Part shown: piece after piece, positions 1-12,600 of the stretch
Layout: each line of letters starts with the position of its first letter
Position numbering within the stretch: the first letter of the stretch is position 1
Assembly: GCA_013400155.1 (NCBI GenBank)
Contig: VXBM01000337.1
Location: forward strand, 1 to 64,000
Direction: 5' to 3'
DNA: 64,000 nt
Source of the DNA: Helopsaltes ochotensis
Lineage: Eukaryota; Chordata; Aves; Passeriformes; Locustellidae
Notes under the pieces: generated by a model
What the model was told of the DNA's origin: nothing
Databases searched by the model: none
What the model saw: only the letters and a program-made list of their open reading frames with translations
Made by a program: the position numbers and the translations under genes

Positions 1-208
1 CAATTAAATGTAATAAAATCTTGAATTCAGAAAAGAAAGTGTAACAAACTCTGTTCAAAGGAGATATGGTATTACAAAATGCAGTTGAAAGAAAAAAAAA
101 AATTTGTAAATGGAATGACTACAACCTAATGTATTGGGATAAAATGAACAAAACTTTTCAAAACTATACCTTAGGTAATCCCAAAATCACAGGATGAAGT
201 CCAGCAAA

Positions 209-240
209 GAGACAGGAGAAGAAATTGATGAAATTAAATT
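209..240 (+). repeat. Left copy of a short imperfect direct repeat flanking the CR1 fragment
   Basis: Bases 209-240 and 2737-2767 share gagacaggaga and attgatgaaat in the same order, with 27 of about 31 bases alike by eye. They lie outside the two ends of the CR1 fragment in the same orientation. Confidence 0.55.
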
Positions 241-269
241 CTTAAATAAAAAAAAAAAAGTGAAAATTC

Positions 270-2300
270 TAAATCAAGGTGAAAACAATAAAATGGAATA
301 GGATAGCATCAAGTGTTGGTAAGAGGACCAAACCTTGCCAAATTTATCCTGATTGAACTCACGGGATTTTGTTTCCTTTCGTGAAATGAAGAATTGTTTT
401 GAAGCAAGCCCATCCTTCCTGGAATCCTTTGTTTTTAAGGGCTGCTTCCCAAGATACTCCAAATAATTCTCTTGAATAGGGCAAAGTCTGCCTTCTGGGA
501 ATAATCCAGTGTGGATGTTTTCTTGATGTTCCCTCTTGTTTCACCAAATATTGAAAACTCTACAATTTCATGATCACTTTACCCCAGATGGCCTCCAACC
601 TGTCCCACCAGCCCATCTCTGTTTGCAAAGAGGCTGAGCGTAGTCCCTCTCCAGTGGACTCGCTCACCAGATAAGTTGTCCTCCACACACTCTAAGAACC
701 TCCTACACTGCCTCTTTTCTGCTGTGTGGAGCTCCCAGCAGATGTCTGGCAGGTTAAAGACACCTACAAGAACAAGGGCTAGTGATCTTGAAACAAGCTC
801 CAGCTGCCTATAGAATGAGTCATCCACCTCTTCATCCTGGTTGGGTGGTCTGTAAGACTCCCACCAGGATGTCAGCCTTCCCCCTGATTCTTACCCATCG
901 GCACTTGACCTTATCATTATTAATCACAACGTCCATGGCATCAAGAGCCATATATGTGATATATATAGAGCCACCCCTCCATCTTTTCTCCCTCGCCTGT
1001 CTTTTCTGAAGAGCTTGCAGCTGTCCACTGCAGCACTCCTTTTGTGCGTGTCATCCCACATTTTTGTGATGGTGACTACATCATAGATTTCCTGTTGTGG
1101 CTTCCAGCTCCTCTTGTTTGTCACCCATGCTGCATCCGTTAGTGTACATCCACTTCAACTTAACTGATTTAACCCCTGACTCTGGCTTACCCTCCTTGGG
1201 CTTGTTTCTGGAGATCCCAGTTGCATCCCTTTTCCCCTTCGAACCTAGTTTAAAGCCCTCTCATTCAGCCCCCACATAGGCTAAGATCCTTTTCCCCTTG
1301 TTAGTTAGATGTAGCCCATCTGGCTCTAGCAGGCCAGGTGTCATTAAGGTTGCTCCATGACCAAAGAACCCAAAGTTCTGCCCATGGCACCAGCCCTTAA
1401 GCCACTTGTTGATAATGTGGGTTCTCCTATTTCTTTCATCATTTGTCCCTACTACTGAAGGAACTGAGCAGAACACCACCTATGCTCCTGCCCCATCAAC
1501 CAGTCAACTCAGAGCCTTGAAGACATTTTTAATTGCCCTGGTACTCTTCTTTTCAATCTCATCACTGCCAACCTGGAGTATCAGCAGCTGGTGATAATCA
1601 AAGGGCTGAATCAGCTTAGGGAGTCTCCTGCTGACATCCCATACCCATGCCCCAGGGAGGCAGCAGACTTCCCTGTGGGATGGGTCCAGTCAACCTTCAA
1701 GACCCTCTGTTCCCCTCAGAAGGGAATCACCTGCTATGACTACCCTTCTTTCCTTTTTAATGCTGGAGGTGGTGATCCATCTGACAGACAAAGTGCAATC
1801 AGGAGGCTCTCTGGGCAGATTATTTTCTTCAGTGGCACATGGCTGACCCTCTGGATCCAGGGCCTCATATCTATTCTGAAATGGTACCTGGGTAGGTGGT
1901 GGGGGTTGGGAGGAATTTTTATTAACCCCCCAAGTAGGGGCCCATTTCCCCTCCCCTTCATCTGCTAGGTCTCCTCTTTCTGCCTGATGGTAGGAGGCAC
2001 GGGAGTCCTCTGACTCCTGGGGGGCTTCTTTCAGGGATGGAAGGGCAAACACCACTCTATTTCCCTTTCACTTTCCCTAATACTCTGAAGTCTTTCTACT
2101 TTTTCCTTAAGCTCGCCAGACAGAGGCATCATTCACCTGTTTGCACCACACACAGGAATCTTTTGCACAGTCCCCTGGTACTACTGACAGCTCAAACAAT
2201 CCTTACAGGAAGGGGTCTGGACAGACACATCCTGCTTGGTGGTTTCTGTTTGGGTTGGTACACTTTTACTAGCTATAGCTTTTTATTGTTTGGAGACCAT
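270..2300 (-). mobile_element. Degenerate CR1-family LINE fragment (ORF1 esterase and ORF2 endonuclease, 3' part missing)
   Basis: Read on the minus strand from about 2300 down, the translation (with stops and frameshifts) follows the order of a CR1 non-LTR retrotransposon. First comes an ORF1 coiled-coil-like stretch (LSGELKEKVERLQSI near 2120-2080), then a linker with QNRYEALDPEG and an SGNH-esterase first block (VVIAGDSLLRGTE, near 1730). The later esterase region has DGLHLTNKGKR (near 1300). ORF2 starts near 1160 with YTNGCSMGDKQEELE. Endonuclease pieces follow (GRKDGGVALYIS near 970; LVLVGVFNLPDICWE near 760; RFLECVEDN near 690), and then a short reverse-transcriptase-side stretch ending near 300. 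The reverse transcriptase core and the 3' end are absent. Many stops show it is dead. The exact 5' border in the A-rich tract is uncertain. Confidence 0.85.
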
Positions 2301-2310
2301 TGCTGGGAAA

Positions 2311-2415
2311 ACAAAACAACAAACAAAAAAACCACACACACACAAAAAACCCAAACAAAAACAAAACACAAAACCCCCCAGCAAACAAAATCCCAACACA
2401 AACCAAAAAACTCAC
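2311..2415. repeat. A/C-rich simple repeat (acaaa/cacaaaa type)
   Basis: Low-complexity A-rich sequence with scattered C, including a short CA run, lies at the 5' side of the CR1 fragment. It gives rise to several overlapping spurious ORFs rich in Lys, Thr and Asn. Confidence 0.85.
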
Positions 2416-2736
2416 AAGCAGGAGGATGACTGCAACCCAGCCTGCTTACCCTGCCTGTGTGAAACACCACACAAACACCATGCCACGCCCCTGTTTGCCC
2501 ACCCCTGGCTACCGCCCTCCCTGTAGCCTTCTTTAAAGCATCTCCCGCAGCCGGAGGAGGCCCCTTCCTGAGCCTGAGTGGCTAACCAGAGGGAAGGGAA
2601 ACCCCCTGGTCAAGTCCCCTTTGAAAGCATCTCCAATGGCATGGATTGGGATGAAACGAGGTGCAGAGCAAAGGACAGAACCTTGCAAAAATTGTACTCA
2701 TTGAAGTCTTGAAATCAGGGAACAAAGTGAATTGAG

Positions 2737-2767
2737 GAGACAGGAGAGTAATTGATGAAATGAAATT
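2737..2767 (+). repeat. Right copy of the short imperfect direct repeat flanking the CR1 fragment
   Basis: Partner of 209-240. The two are about 2.5 kb apart. It could be an aged target-site duplication or part of an unrelated older repeat. Confidence 0.55.
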
Positions 2768-5700
2768 GTGTTAATGCACCTCCCTGGTTGCCTGGAATAT
2801 ATTATACTTACATTAAATCAGGTGACAGATCTGGCACTGAAACTAAGGCCACAGAGAATGGGACCTTGAGGACAAGTAATTTTGCTACATTTAGAATAGT
2901 GTGTTTAAACAAAACACAGGGAATTGAAGAAAGCCAAATATAGGGAAAGTCTTGTATAATTCTTTGAGGACACATGGGATATTAGAGAAGTATCGGGAAG
3001 CAAATTGTTTTGTGCAAATTTACAGTGTGAGGAAATGGTTATGACACGCTCAAAAACTTGTTTTCTTTTTGTTCTTGCTACTCCCTTTTATAGTTGAATA
3101 GAGGAAACTGAATACTTTAAGTTCTGAATATTTTCAAGATTACTCTTAGCTGTAAATAATAAGAAAAGACAGTAAGCCTGTAGTAACTCTCTTTTCTACT
3201 GAGTCCACCATCACAGCCCCTCTTTTTATCTGGTGACAGTAAGAACATCATGATTTAACCATGCTTGCCCCCAGTTCACAGGCCACAAGCACCTGTCTGA
3301 TGTAGGTACTTCACTTACAATCCTGTTATTGCAGGTGGGAAGCATCTCAGTCTTTGTAGGTCCTGTCAGCTTGAGCCTCCAAGTGTTTGTCCATGTACCT
3401 AAAAGACTGAGATATTTTATACTGACGTTACTAAAACAAGGTCTGAAATGCTGTGACAGTTTAGGCGCCAGCTAAGCCAGTTTCAGTTTATGAAAACTTC
3501 AGAAGTGGCTGAAGCAGCAGGTGAGCAGGACTGTTATCCTTTCATGGCTATAGTTTTTGAGAACCTTCTTGTTTTATACATAATGTACATTTCAGCATGG
3601 AGGCAGTGTGTTCACTGCTGCTTGTTGTACAGTACCTGCTGCTAACAAATGGTCATGAATTTACCCAAGTGTTTCTTTGCAAAAGTTCTTACAAAGTTAT
3701 AGCTGAAATCCAGCCTGGAACTTTTTTGGAGTTGGTGCATTGGCTGATTTGTCCCTGAACAATGCTTGCACACCATTATTACGACTGAAGATTTGCTGCT
3801 GGATTAAATCTTTTTGATCAAGTTATTAAAAGCCTCCAGGTTTCATATGCATAAATCACAGGACTCTATAATAAAGATGCCAAAATATTCAGCTACTGAA
3901 TATGAGTGGTTGTTTCCTCTCTCACAGAGAAAAGAAACAGCCAAGTTGTTTGTTAATGCAGCTGTATTTCCTGTAGCAGTGTGCTGACACCTTTCACTGT
4001 CTTCTAGTACAGAGCAAGTAATGCAATTCCAAATAATGCAGATGAGCATGTCCTGCATGTTATATTTTGACAACAAAAGGAACACCTACACAGCCCTCTC
4101 ATTCTCTTCTGTCACTTGAAAGAAATGATGGAAACAAAAACAAAAGTTGTCTTCCTGCCAAGGTGCCTCTGTTAAGCACAGACATGTTTCTTGCTCTTCC
4201 CTTGTCTTATGCAAGTCACATACACACCGTGAGCTAGACACCTGGCAGGCACCAAAAGGGATTAGGATGGAGGGGGTAAAGATTTCCTCTCCAATATGCA
4301 TGGGAAAATACCGAAAATTAGGAACAATTACTTACAGAATTTTACTGTCTCCTAGATTTATGCAGTTTCTTGAAATTTAGCACTGAGAGACCTAATTTCA
4401 AGTAGGTTACCAATTGCAAGAAAATACCATATACGAAGGTTAATTTATAAAAGATCAGTAAATGCTGTAACAGGTTTTATAGTTATTTGTATCACATTTC
4501 GATAAAGACTGCAACAGGTTAATAGGCTGTTTATTTTGCAGGGTTTATCACCAGCTATGATGTCTTAAACTGATGTGCTCATAACATTTCCAGTGTATCC
4601 CACCCCATTTTAAACATGTCAATAAAATACATGAATAACATGTATTAAAATGCAGCCAGGATATAGTCTTTCTTGAAATAAGACCAAAACAAGTGCTCTC
4701 TCTTGTATTTAAAGGAATGAATTTAATACAGAAAAAAATGTGCTTCCAGCCAAAACCAGCCCCTTGTGTGTGCTGGTTGTGCAAATGACATTTTCCAGTT
4801 GTAATGTACTCAACCTATGAAATTCTAATAGCCACAGAAGGTTATCTATGGCGAGTGACTAATACCTTCTAAATTAAGGACTGTAATTGCACTCCAGTGA
4901 TTAATGCATTAAATTACCCATTTCTTACCTGTAAGACACTTACCAAATGTGTATCTTATTGTACCTCTGAGCTCACCTATAATGTTCAATAGGCAGGTGA
5001 AATACATGAGCATTTCCCCCAGGCTCCTTCTAAACCAGGCTTCCACCCACACAAAATCAAGGTCATTATTTCTGGAGATGCACATTCTCAGATCTTGCAT
5101 AGGTAATGCCATTAAGTTCCTTTACCTTATGGGTCCCAGTTAAAATTATCATAGTAAATGCCAAGAATGATTAGATTTTTTTCCCATATGGATTTCACAA
5201 CTAACATAGGAAAATCTATGATCTTTTTAACAAACCTCTAACTTAAAAAAAAAAAAAGAAAAAAAAAAGAACAGGGGGAAAGAACCAGTATTTGGGGAAT
5301 AATTAAAGTGTTCTAGAAGGATTTTTATCAAAGCAGGGAACTCAACAGTTTGTCCACGTAATGGAAAGAATAAGAAAAGATCAAATTCTACATGTGCAAA
5401 CTTAATTATTCTCCCTTTATGTACATAGAAGAATCCAAAATGAACTCCTGCAAATTAATTTTTGCCTGGGTTAGGTAGCATTGATTTTGATCTGAGTCTC
5501 CTTCTGTGAGCTTTTTTCTTAGTGAGACTAAAGACTTTGGAGAGGCAGGTTTTTGCATTTATCTGCCTTTAAAGCCTTGGCTACCACTGACTTCAGTTAC
5601 AAATATGACTGTGTTAATTTGAGCAAAGAAGAGAAAAGCAAGTTCAGTAAAGGCTAACTGAGCAAAGCTTAATCAATTGAATAAAGTCCTCCATCCATCT

Positions 5701-8700
5701 CAATATCATAGTAATTCAATATATTACATTTTAGCTTGAAAATGATGATATTTTCATTTTAGCACACACTGAAACCAAAATTTCTCTGTTGAAATTAACA
5801 TGGTCAGGTCTTGGCTAAAAGAAACCCTCAGAGCTGTGCTTACCCTGCTTTAGATTCTTAAACCCAAGGTAAAAATATGCAAAAGGATAGTGATGGAGGA
5901 ACTGGTTCAGTTTGCTCTGCTTCTCTTCTGGATCTGAGTAGGTTGTAGGAGAAAAATGTACCCCCACAGTTTATTATGGATAAAATACAGCCCTGGATCG
6001 TCTGACCTCCACAGCTGTACAGGATAAATCCCTGTTTTGGGCTCTGCTGTCAGGCCAGCCAGACACAGCAGCAGCAGCTGCCCCCTGAGGCCGCTCAGAG
6101 TAGAAGGAGACCTTTGTTCGGGCAACATCCACCAGCCAGCTGTTCCCTGTATCCAGCAAAAAAAGGCTGACTGGAGCTGAGATCTGGTTTTACTCTAACT
6201 TAAATACCTTTCAAACGTTGGGGCTGTAGCAAAATGACCTGTGACAGCTTTCGTGTTGTTCAGTTGTCTGGCATCGGGATGTGAGTGTACACATGAAGCA
6301 CTTGTACAAGCTCAGGTTCTGCCATGGAAACCCCCTGGGAATCGCAGAGTGCACGTGGGATCGGGAACGACAGGAGAGAGCCTCAAGACATAAATTTCTG
6401 CAGTGTTAACAAAAGGGGGAGCTGAAGGTAGAACAAAATCTGCTGGTAACACCAGAAGAAATGTCCCATGAAACTGAAAACTGTGCATGCTGACAATATT
6501 CCAGGGCTGTGCATGCAACTGGGATTTAAAAGCCAGCACCACCACGACAGCCTTGTATCCTTGTGACTCCTGTGTCACTCGAGACATGTGTCAATTAGCA
6601 ACAGCATACTCAGCCAGGATGGCCACCTTGGTCCATCCTGGCCACTTCTCCAAATGTAAAAACGACACCTGAATTGTGACACCTCATGTTGTGTCACTCA
6701 AAAACACAACGGATGAGGAGAGCGTGAAACTGGCACATCACTTCTTGCACTCCCAGAACGTTATTCTTTTAAGGATCTCCAGAGTGGTTTAGTAGCAAAG
6801 CATGTGACATCCTAGAGAAAAAGTCCTTATCTTTTTTTTTTCACACAGAAAGATTGCTGCAGGCATTTAAATAATAACTTGAAATCTCAATACTAGATCA
6901 GTTTTTTACCAAGAAGCAGGTGGAAGTAATCTCCTGTTCAAGAGGGAGGACTGCTGGGTGACCACATGAATTCCCAAGCTGGGTGACAGCCTCTCTGCTG
7001 CTGCTGCCTCTGGCTCCTATGTCCAGGGCAGGAGGGACTCCAGAGTAGTGCAGACAAGCAGGACCTGCCCACCTGAGAGCTATGCCAGAGGCTGTGCTTC
7101 CCAGTGGCCACCATAGCCCTCTCTGGAGAGATGCCCTTCCACTCCAGCTCCTGCCCCACAGCATTGATGGGGTGAATACAGAACAGAAAAATGCAGCAGT
7201 TGTTCTGCAGCTCCTTCCACCTCGCCCAGTGCTCCGTTTAGCCAAACTCCACTAAGTGGTGCTTTGCACTCCTGATCTTATGCCGACAGCACCTGCTAGC
7301 CAGCAGTAACGGGAAAAAGTGCTTGGAGCAGCGTGCCACATCACTTCTGGCTTCATCCTCACCTAGAAGTCCAACCTTTCAGGCATGAAATGTGTTTCAC
7401 TTTTTTATGGCCCCATCCTGCACTATTTCTGCCTGTTTTGATGTGACAGCAGTTTCTGCTCATCTTGTGCTCTCTGCACAAGCCCTAAAACACTGCTCTT
7501 ATCTACACCTGTTCCTGCCACAGTGTCACTGCCTAAAGAAAGGAGAGATGCTGCAGATGCCAAGAAGATCCTGTGACTCACTGCCTGTGAAGCAACCATC
7601 ACCTCACAAATCATATTTGCCTGAAAAGAGCATGCTTGCCATTTTCAGTAACCCCACCCATTGCTGATATTTTCTTTGTACATTTGAGAGAATTTGGTGC
7701 CTGGTCACCTTTGCTCCTGGCTTTTGGCTGGTGCACCAGTACTGATGGAGCTGTGTGGGTCAAGGCCCAGAAGAGATGGGTGAAACAGTATAAACTTGTG
7801 TTTCTTTTGCCCTGATGAAGATGGTGCAAATCAAAAAATAGCCTTCAGCAGTGAACAGCTGTTGTTTTGAAGAGAGCAGAATCAATTCTCTATGACCATG
7901 CCAAGGGGTAAAGCAGTTGCTCAAGTGGAACATTTGCCAGTTATCACAAATTTGTGCTTTTGAGGGTTTCTTGCATTTCCTACCTTCTTCAAGTTATATA
8001 GAAACAGTTGTATTTGGCATCTGCACGTGCGAGTCCATCTACATTTGAAATTTAAAATGTATCACAACCTGCTTGGCAGCAGTTTCCCTGTAAGCTTTCA
8101 GCATATACTTATGGCTCTCCACAGTCATTCTTCATTTCTTTTTCTGTGGCTCTGCTAATCAAAGCCTCAGTTCACTTTCCTTTTAAGGTCCAAACTCTCT
8201 TCACTCTGTAAAAGAGAAAAATACTCATCAAATGTCAAAGGTCTTTGAACTGTTGTATTGGTGTAATCCTGATGATTACATGGGACTCTTTCTGACCAGC
8301 AGCCTGGGATTTGTGCCTTTCTCACTCAGTAAACAAATCTTTTCCATAGAGCTTAAGTATGTAATTGCAGGGCAGAGGCTGTTGCTTCCTAGGAAAAGCA
8401 CTTATGAACACATCTTGCACTAAGTGTTGAGATTCCAGTGTAATTACAGGCTAATATTTTTCTGGTTTACAGGCTGGATTTCTTTCTAGGGTCTAATTTA
8501 TGAACATGACATTTGGCTTCCCTATTGTGAACTTCCTGTTCTTCAAGTGCATGACTAATGTGAAGAGAAAAATGAATGCATGGGGACAACACGACAATGA
8601 GGCTACTCCTAAGTTTGATTTATTTCTTTGTTTTTTAAAAAACATTTGTTCAGTTTTCAATGGTACTCACTTTGGAGCTGATGGGAGTTGAAAATATTCA

Positions 8701-8940
8701 CTGCCTCACAGAGCCAGGCCTGACAGACATTCTGATACAAAGATCTGACAGTGCTGAATACTGCTGAGGCAAAACCCTAAGAGGATTTGCAACTATTTCT
8801 AATCGGCCCAGCCCTGACCAGTGGCGTGTCCATCTTTGGAGTCACCAGGAACTGGGTCTGCTAAACATGGAAGAAGCTTCAAGCAACTTCTCACAAAAGC
8901 CTCTCCTGTATTCCCATCGGCTAGCAAAACCAGGCAATGC
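2768..8940. other. Intergenic DNA downstream of SUSD4, no gene seen
   Basis: Unique AT-rich sequence. Short ORFs are chance readings without recognisable domains. An A-rich tract lies at 5245-5270. I see no tRNA, rRNA or named transposable element here. Confidence 0.7.
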
Positions 8941-8960
8941 TAAACCAATACAATTTCACT

Positions 8961-9035
8961 CCATTCCATTCCATTCCATTCCATTCCATTCCATTCCATT
9001 CCATTCCATTCCATTCCACTCCATTCCATTCCATT
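8961..9035 (+). repeat. (CCATT)n array 1
   Basis: About 15 tandem CCATT pentamers with one CCACT variant at the 9016-9020 position. The pentamer resembles the CATTC repeat of vertebrate satellite II/III-type DNA. Confidence 0.95.
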
Positions 9036-9431
9036 CTTTTCATTTTCTTTCAGAATTTTATATTTTATCAACTAAATTTAGATTCCTTTAATTCTATTTT
9101 CTTCCCTTTCTATCCATTGTGCTTCATTTGTTGATTTCTCATCTCATTCCCTTTAGTGAAATGAAAATTCTTTATTTCATGCAAAGAAATGAAATCTCAA
9201 GATTTCAATGAGTATCATTTCAGTAAGGTTTGGTTCATTGCACTGCAATCCATTCCATTGTTGTAATGTAATTTCACATTTTTCTCTTTTTTTGCATTTC
9301 ATTACATTTCATTCTTTTTCCTTTCCTGTCTTTCATTTCACTTCATTCCTTGATTTCTCATTTCATTTCCTTTCATGAAATGAAATCTCAAGATTTCAAT
9401 GAGTATCATTTCACCAAGGTTCAGCCGATTT

Positions 9432-9495
9432 CATTCCATTCCATTCCATTCCATTCCATTCCATTCCATTCCATTCCATTCCATTCCATTCCATT
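9432..9495 (+). repeat. (CCATT)n array 2
   Basis: About 13 near-perfect tandem CATTC pentamers, directly after the second copy of the palindromic block. The high purity suggests recent expansion. Confidence 0.95.
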
Positions 9496-9615
9496 GTTTT
9501 TACTTCATTTCACAATTTCTTTTTCAATTTTATTTCATTCTATTTCCTTTCCTGTCTTTTCATTTCATGTCATTCCTTGAGTTCTCATTTCATTTCCTCT
9601 CTTTTTATATATTCT

Positions 9616-12600
9616 AGAGGAGGCAGATATTTGATTTATGTCTGCTGTCTCCTAGTGACATAAAATACAGTTTGGTGACACAGCCTCAATGAAGAAACTG
9701 AAGGTCAGGGGACAATTAATCACATTCTTGCCCATAATTCAATATGAAAATATGTAGGCATATTTAGGACACTTAGGTGTCCAAAGGTGAAGGCAGTGCT
9801 ATTCTGGATTTATAAGTATCTAAGAGGGAAACTGTCTTAGTTTCACTTGCTGGTCTTTGCCTGGAGCAGCCAAAGGCTGTTGATGATCTGCTGCACAGCC
9901 CTGTGTTGTGAAGACTCAAATGAATCCACAGTAACCACAATGCACCCAGGCAGTCTCGAGTCACTGCAAATGCTGTAATGCAAGTAAAATCAGAAATCTG
10001 GGTAGACTTTCCAGGGTCCAGTTTTGCTCTAAAGAAAATGGTAATGGTAAACCTCACATTTCCTTGGAAGGCAGCACATGGCCTTTCTTCTGCTTCTGGG
10101 AATCAGGTGGGGACTCCTGACTGCATGGTCAGAAAGAGCTCGTTGCTGAAAGGGGTCCCAGTTCTCATTCATTTCACTGGAAACCAAAAGCATATCCAGA
10201 GTCTTCTATCTGAAACAGCTCCTAGATTCTGAAATTCAGGGAACAGGAGCCTCCCAGACCAGAGAAAACTGACTGAAGAGGTATCATTATCTTTAATGAT
10301 GCTTCTTCTTGGCAATTTTTCCTTCCACTTTTTCTATGAACCAAAGAGAACACTGTCATCTAAGCCTTGTTGTAGGTGTGCCTCTCTCCAGTAAGATGTG
10401 TTTGTGATAGATCAGCCCAGCACCCTAAGCCTAATTGAGAAGCTGGACACTTTACAGGTGTCATGTTGTCTTTTTTAATGCCAGGCTTCAGCACTTCTGT
10501 AGCTCTGTCTACACTGCACACTGCTGCAATGTGAATGGATATGTAAGAAAACCTGCTAAGTTATTGTGGCACTTCTCTTCCCAAGTGGTTGCCCAAAATC
10601 CAATGGAAAACCAAGCAGGAGGTGTACAAGCAGACAGCTCCCTTTGCCAGTGGGATTAACCCTCATTTTTGCTGCAGCACTTCAGTGAAAGCCAATTATA
10701 CTGAACTCCAGTAATGGCTCTATCGGTGATAGACTGCAGACATTTATAGTCTTCATCAATGAACAGGCTAAGTGAAGCTAAATCGTTCTGCTAAACTTCT
10801 TAGTAAGTAATTAACCCTGAATTATTAACAACAGGCAGCTGTGGTAATGGTTATGAAGGAAATAACAACTGGTTGCACAGTTATTAGCATGAGAGCACTG
10901 AACAAGGCAGGGGAGCAGCATGTGCTGCCATGGAATTAATAGAAGGGACAAGGGTGGCAAATGTGGTCCCCCGCAGGGCAGTGCAGTTCCAGGGAGTCAC
11001 AGAGCTGCTCAAAGACACTTGCTTTGGCAAGAGCAGCATGTACTCAGCAGTAGATGGATGGAAGTCAGAAGCGGATGGTAATAAGGAACGTTAAAAATAA
11101 ATCCAGCCTCATTAGGTTAAAAAAAAAAAAAGAAAAAAGAAAATATGTGAACATGACAGCTCAGCAACTCTTTAGTTCAAGCAGTTATCCAGGGGACCAG
11201 AAATTCATACTGGAGCACCAGCAAGCAGGCAGATGAAGTGACCTGCTGTGCACCCTGTGCTCCCTGACTGGACCGTATCAGTGCCCATTTTCCGAAGATG
11301 TGAGCTCACCAGTTTCAGAAAGGAGGGGGTCTTAAAAAAGGTCTTACCTCAACAACACCCTAAAACATTAGCAGATCCTTAAAACCCTTGGCTACTGTGT
11401 TTTTACAGGAGCATCCACATGCACCTGTGAATATTGGGCCGATGAAAGCCAGTGAGCTGACAGTCCTGGGACCGAGGAATAGACGCAGCACTCACGAAGC
11501 AAGCTGGGCTGCCTCAGTGCCCCTCTCCAACCATTTTCATGGGCCATTTGCCAGCAGAGTGAGGAGCTCCATGTCCCTTCTTGTCCCCTCTGCTGAGAAC
11601 TTAAATGGGCAAGGCAAATAAGAGCAACCTCTTATATGGGAGGGAAAGTGTCCTGCTGGGTACTGCACTGCAATTAAGCAACTTGTTTTGCTGCCCAGAA
11701 TGACTGGGGTGGCAGAATGAAACTGGAATAACAGTTACCAAAGAAACCTGAGCAAATAGAAGGATAAGCAGAGGAAAAATGAAGGCAAACACAATAAAAT
11801 AGAAAAAAGTGAATCCAAACCAAAACCAAGGCCTTTACTGTAAGCAGAACCAGTGTGATGACAGAAATGCAGAGGTGAAGGAAAAGAGCTGCTGGAGCCC
11901 CAAAACTTGGAAGCCTGTGCTTGCCTCTTGACTTTCTTTTGAACGAGTTGTATTAAACAAACAGCTCCCTCACTTCTTACTGGAGAACATTGGGAATTTA
12001 TCCATGCCCCCTGGACTTTATTAAATTTTAAATGTCTTTTTTTCCTTCTCCAAGTTTCTGCTTAATATATTTAAGCAGGTGAATGCAATTTTCCTGGGTT
12101 ATAAAATGTCCTCACATAGCAGCTGCCCCTACCCTGCAGGGCAGCCCCTTTCCCTTGCTGAGGAAAGGTGCCTCGAATCCCAGACAGCCTCATCCATCCA
12201 ATTTCTTTATGGGGTCTCTGTGAATTATTAAAAGTCTGTTCTGACACCAGGACAGAAGATAATTCAATCTCAGCCCTTTCTGTTGCTGTTAAATAACGTA
12301 TCTTCCTGTCCTAGAAAATGTAGGGCTGGAAGAACAGGCTGTGTGCCACTATAGACTAGTAGTGAGGAGAGAAATCTGAATCATGAAGTAAGTTACATAC
12401 ATTACATGGAGAAAGAAGGATTTGTCTATCTATTCTGGCTGCACACCTTGGTCTGGGAGAGTGATAGGCAACGCAGGGCCCGTCTCCCCTCCGTTACAGG
12501 GCTTCCCCTCCAATGTAGTACAATTCCTTTGGGAACTCCGTCGAAGGGACTGGATTTGTCCTTGACTGTGGGAGATCCCCCTGGGTTTGGGGCGGATGTT

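Larger units (their letters stand above)
8940..9615. repeat. Compound satellite-like locus: (CCATT)n arrays in a larger repeated unit
   Basis: Two pentamer arrays, about 15 units at 8961-9035 and about 13 at 9432-9495, sit in a tract of imperfect ATTTC/TTTCATT-type repeats. A longer block is also repeated: gaaatctcaagatttcaatg begins at 9191 and again at 9382, with gagtatcatttca after each copy. A related block gatttctcatttcatttcc recurs near 9133, 9352 and 9580. Plus-strand ORFs with repeating FHSIP come from the pentamer and are not genes. Confidence 0.9.

Noticed and set aside
8940..9615. CRISPR-like array
   Set aside because: The repeats are contiguous pentamers without unique spacers, in vertebrate DNA.
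8867..9617. Repeat-protein ORFs with FHSIP units
   Set aside because: They are direct translations of the CCATT pentamer in several frames, with no codon bias or conserved start.
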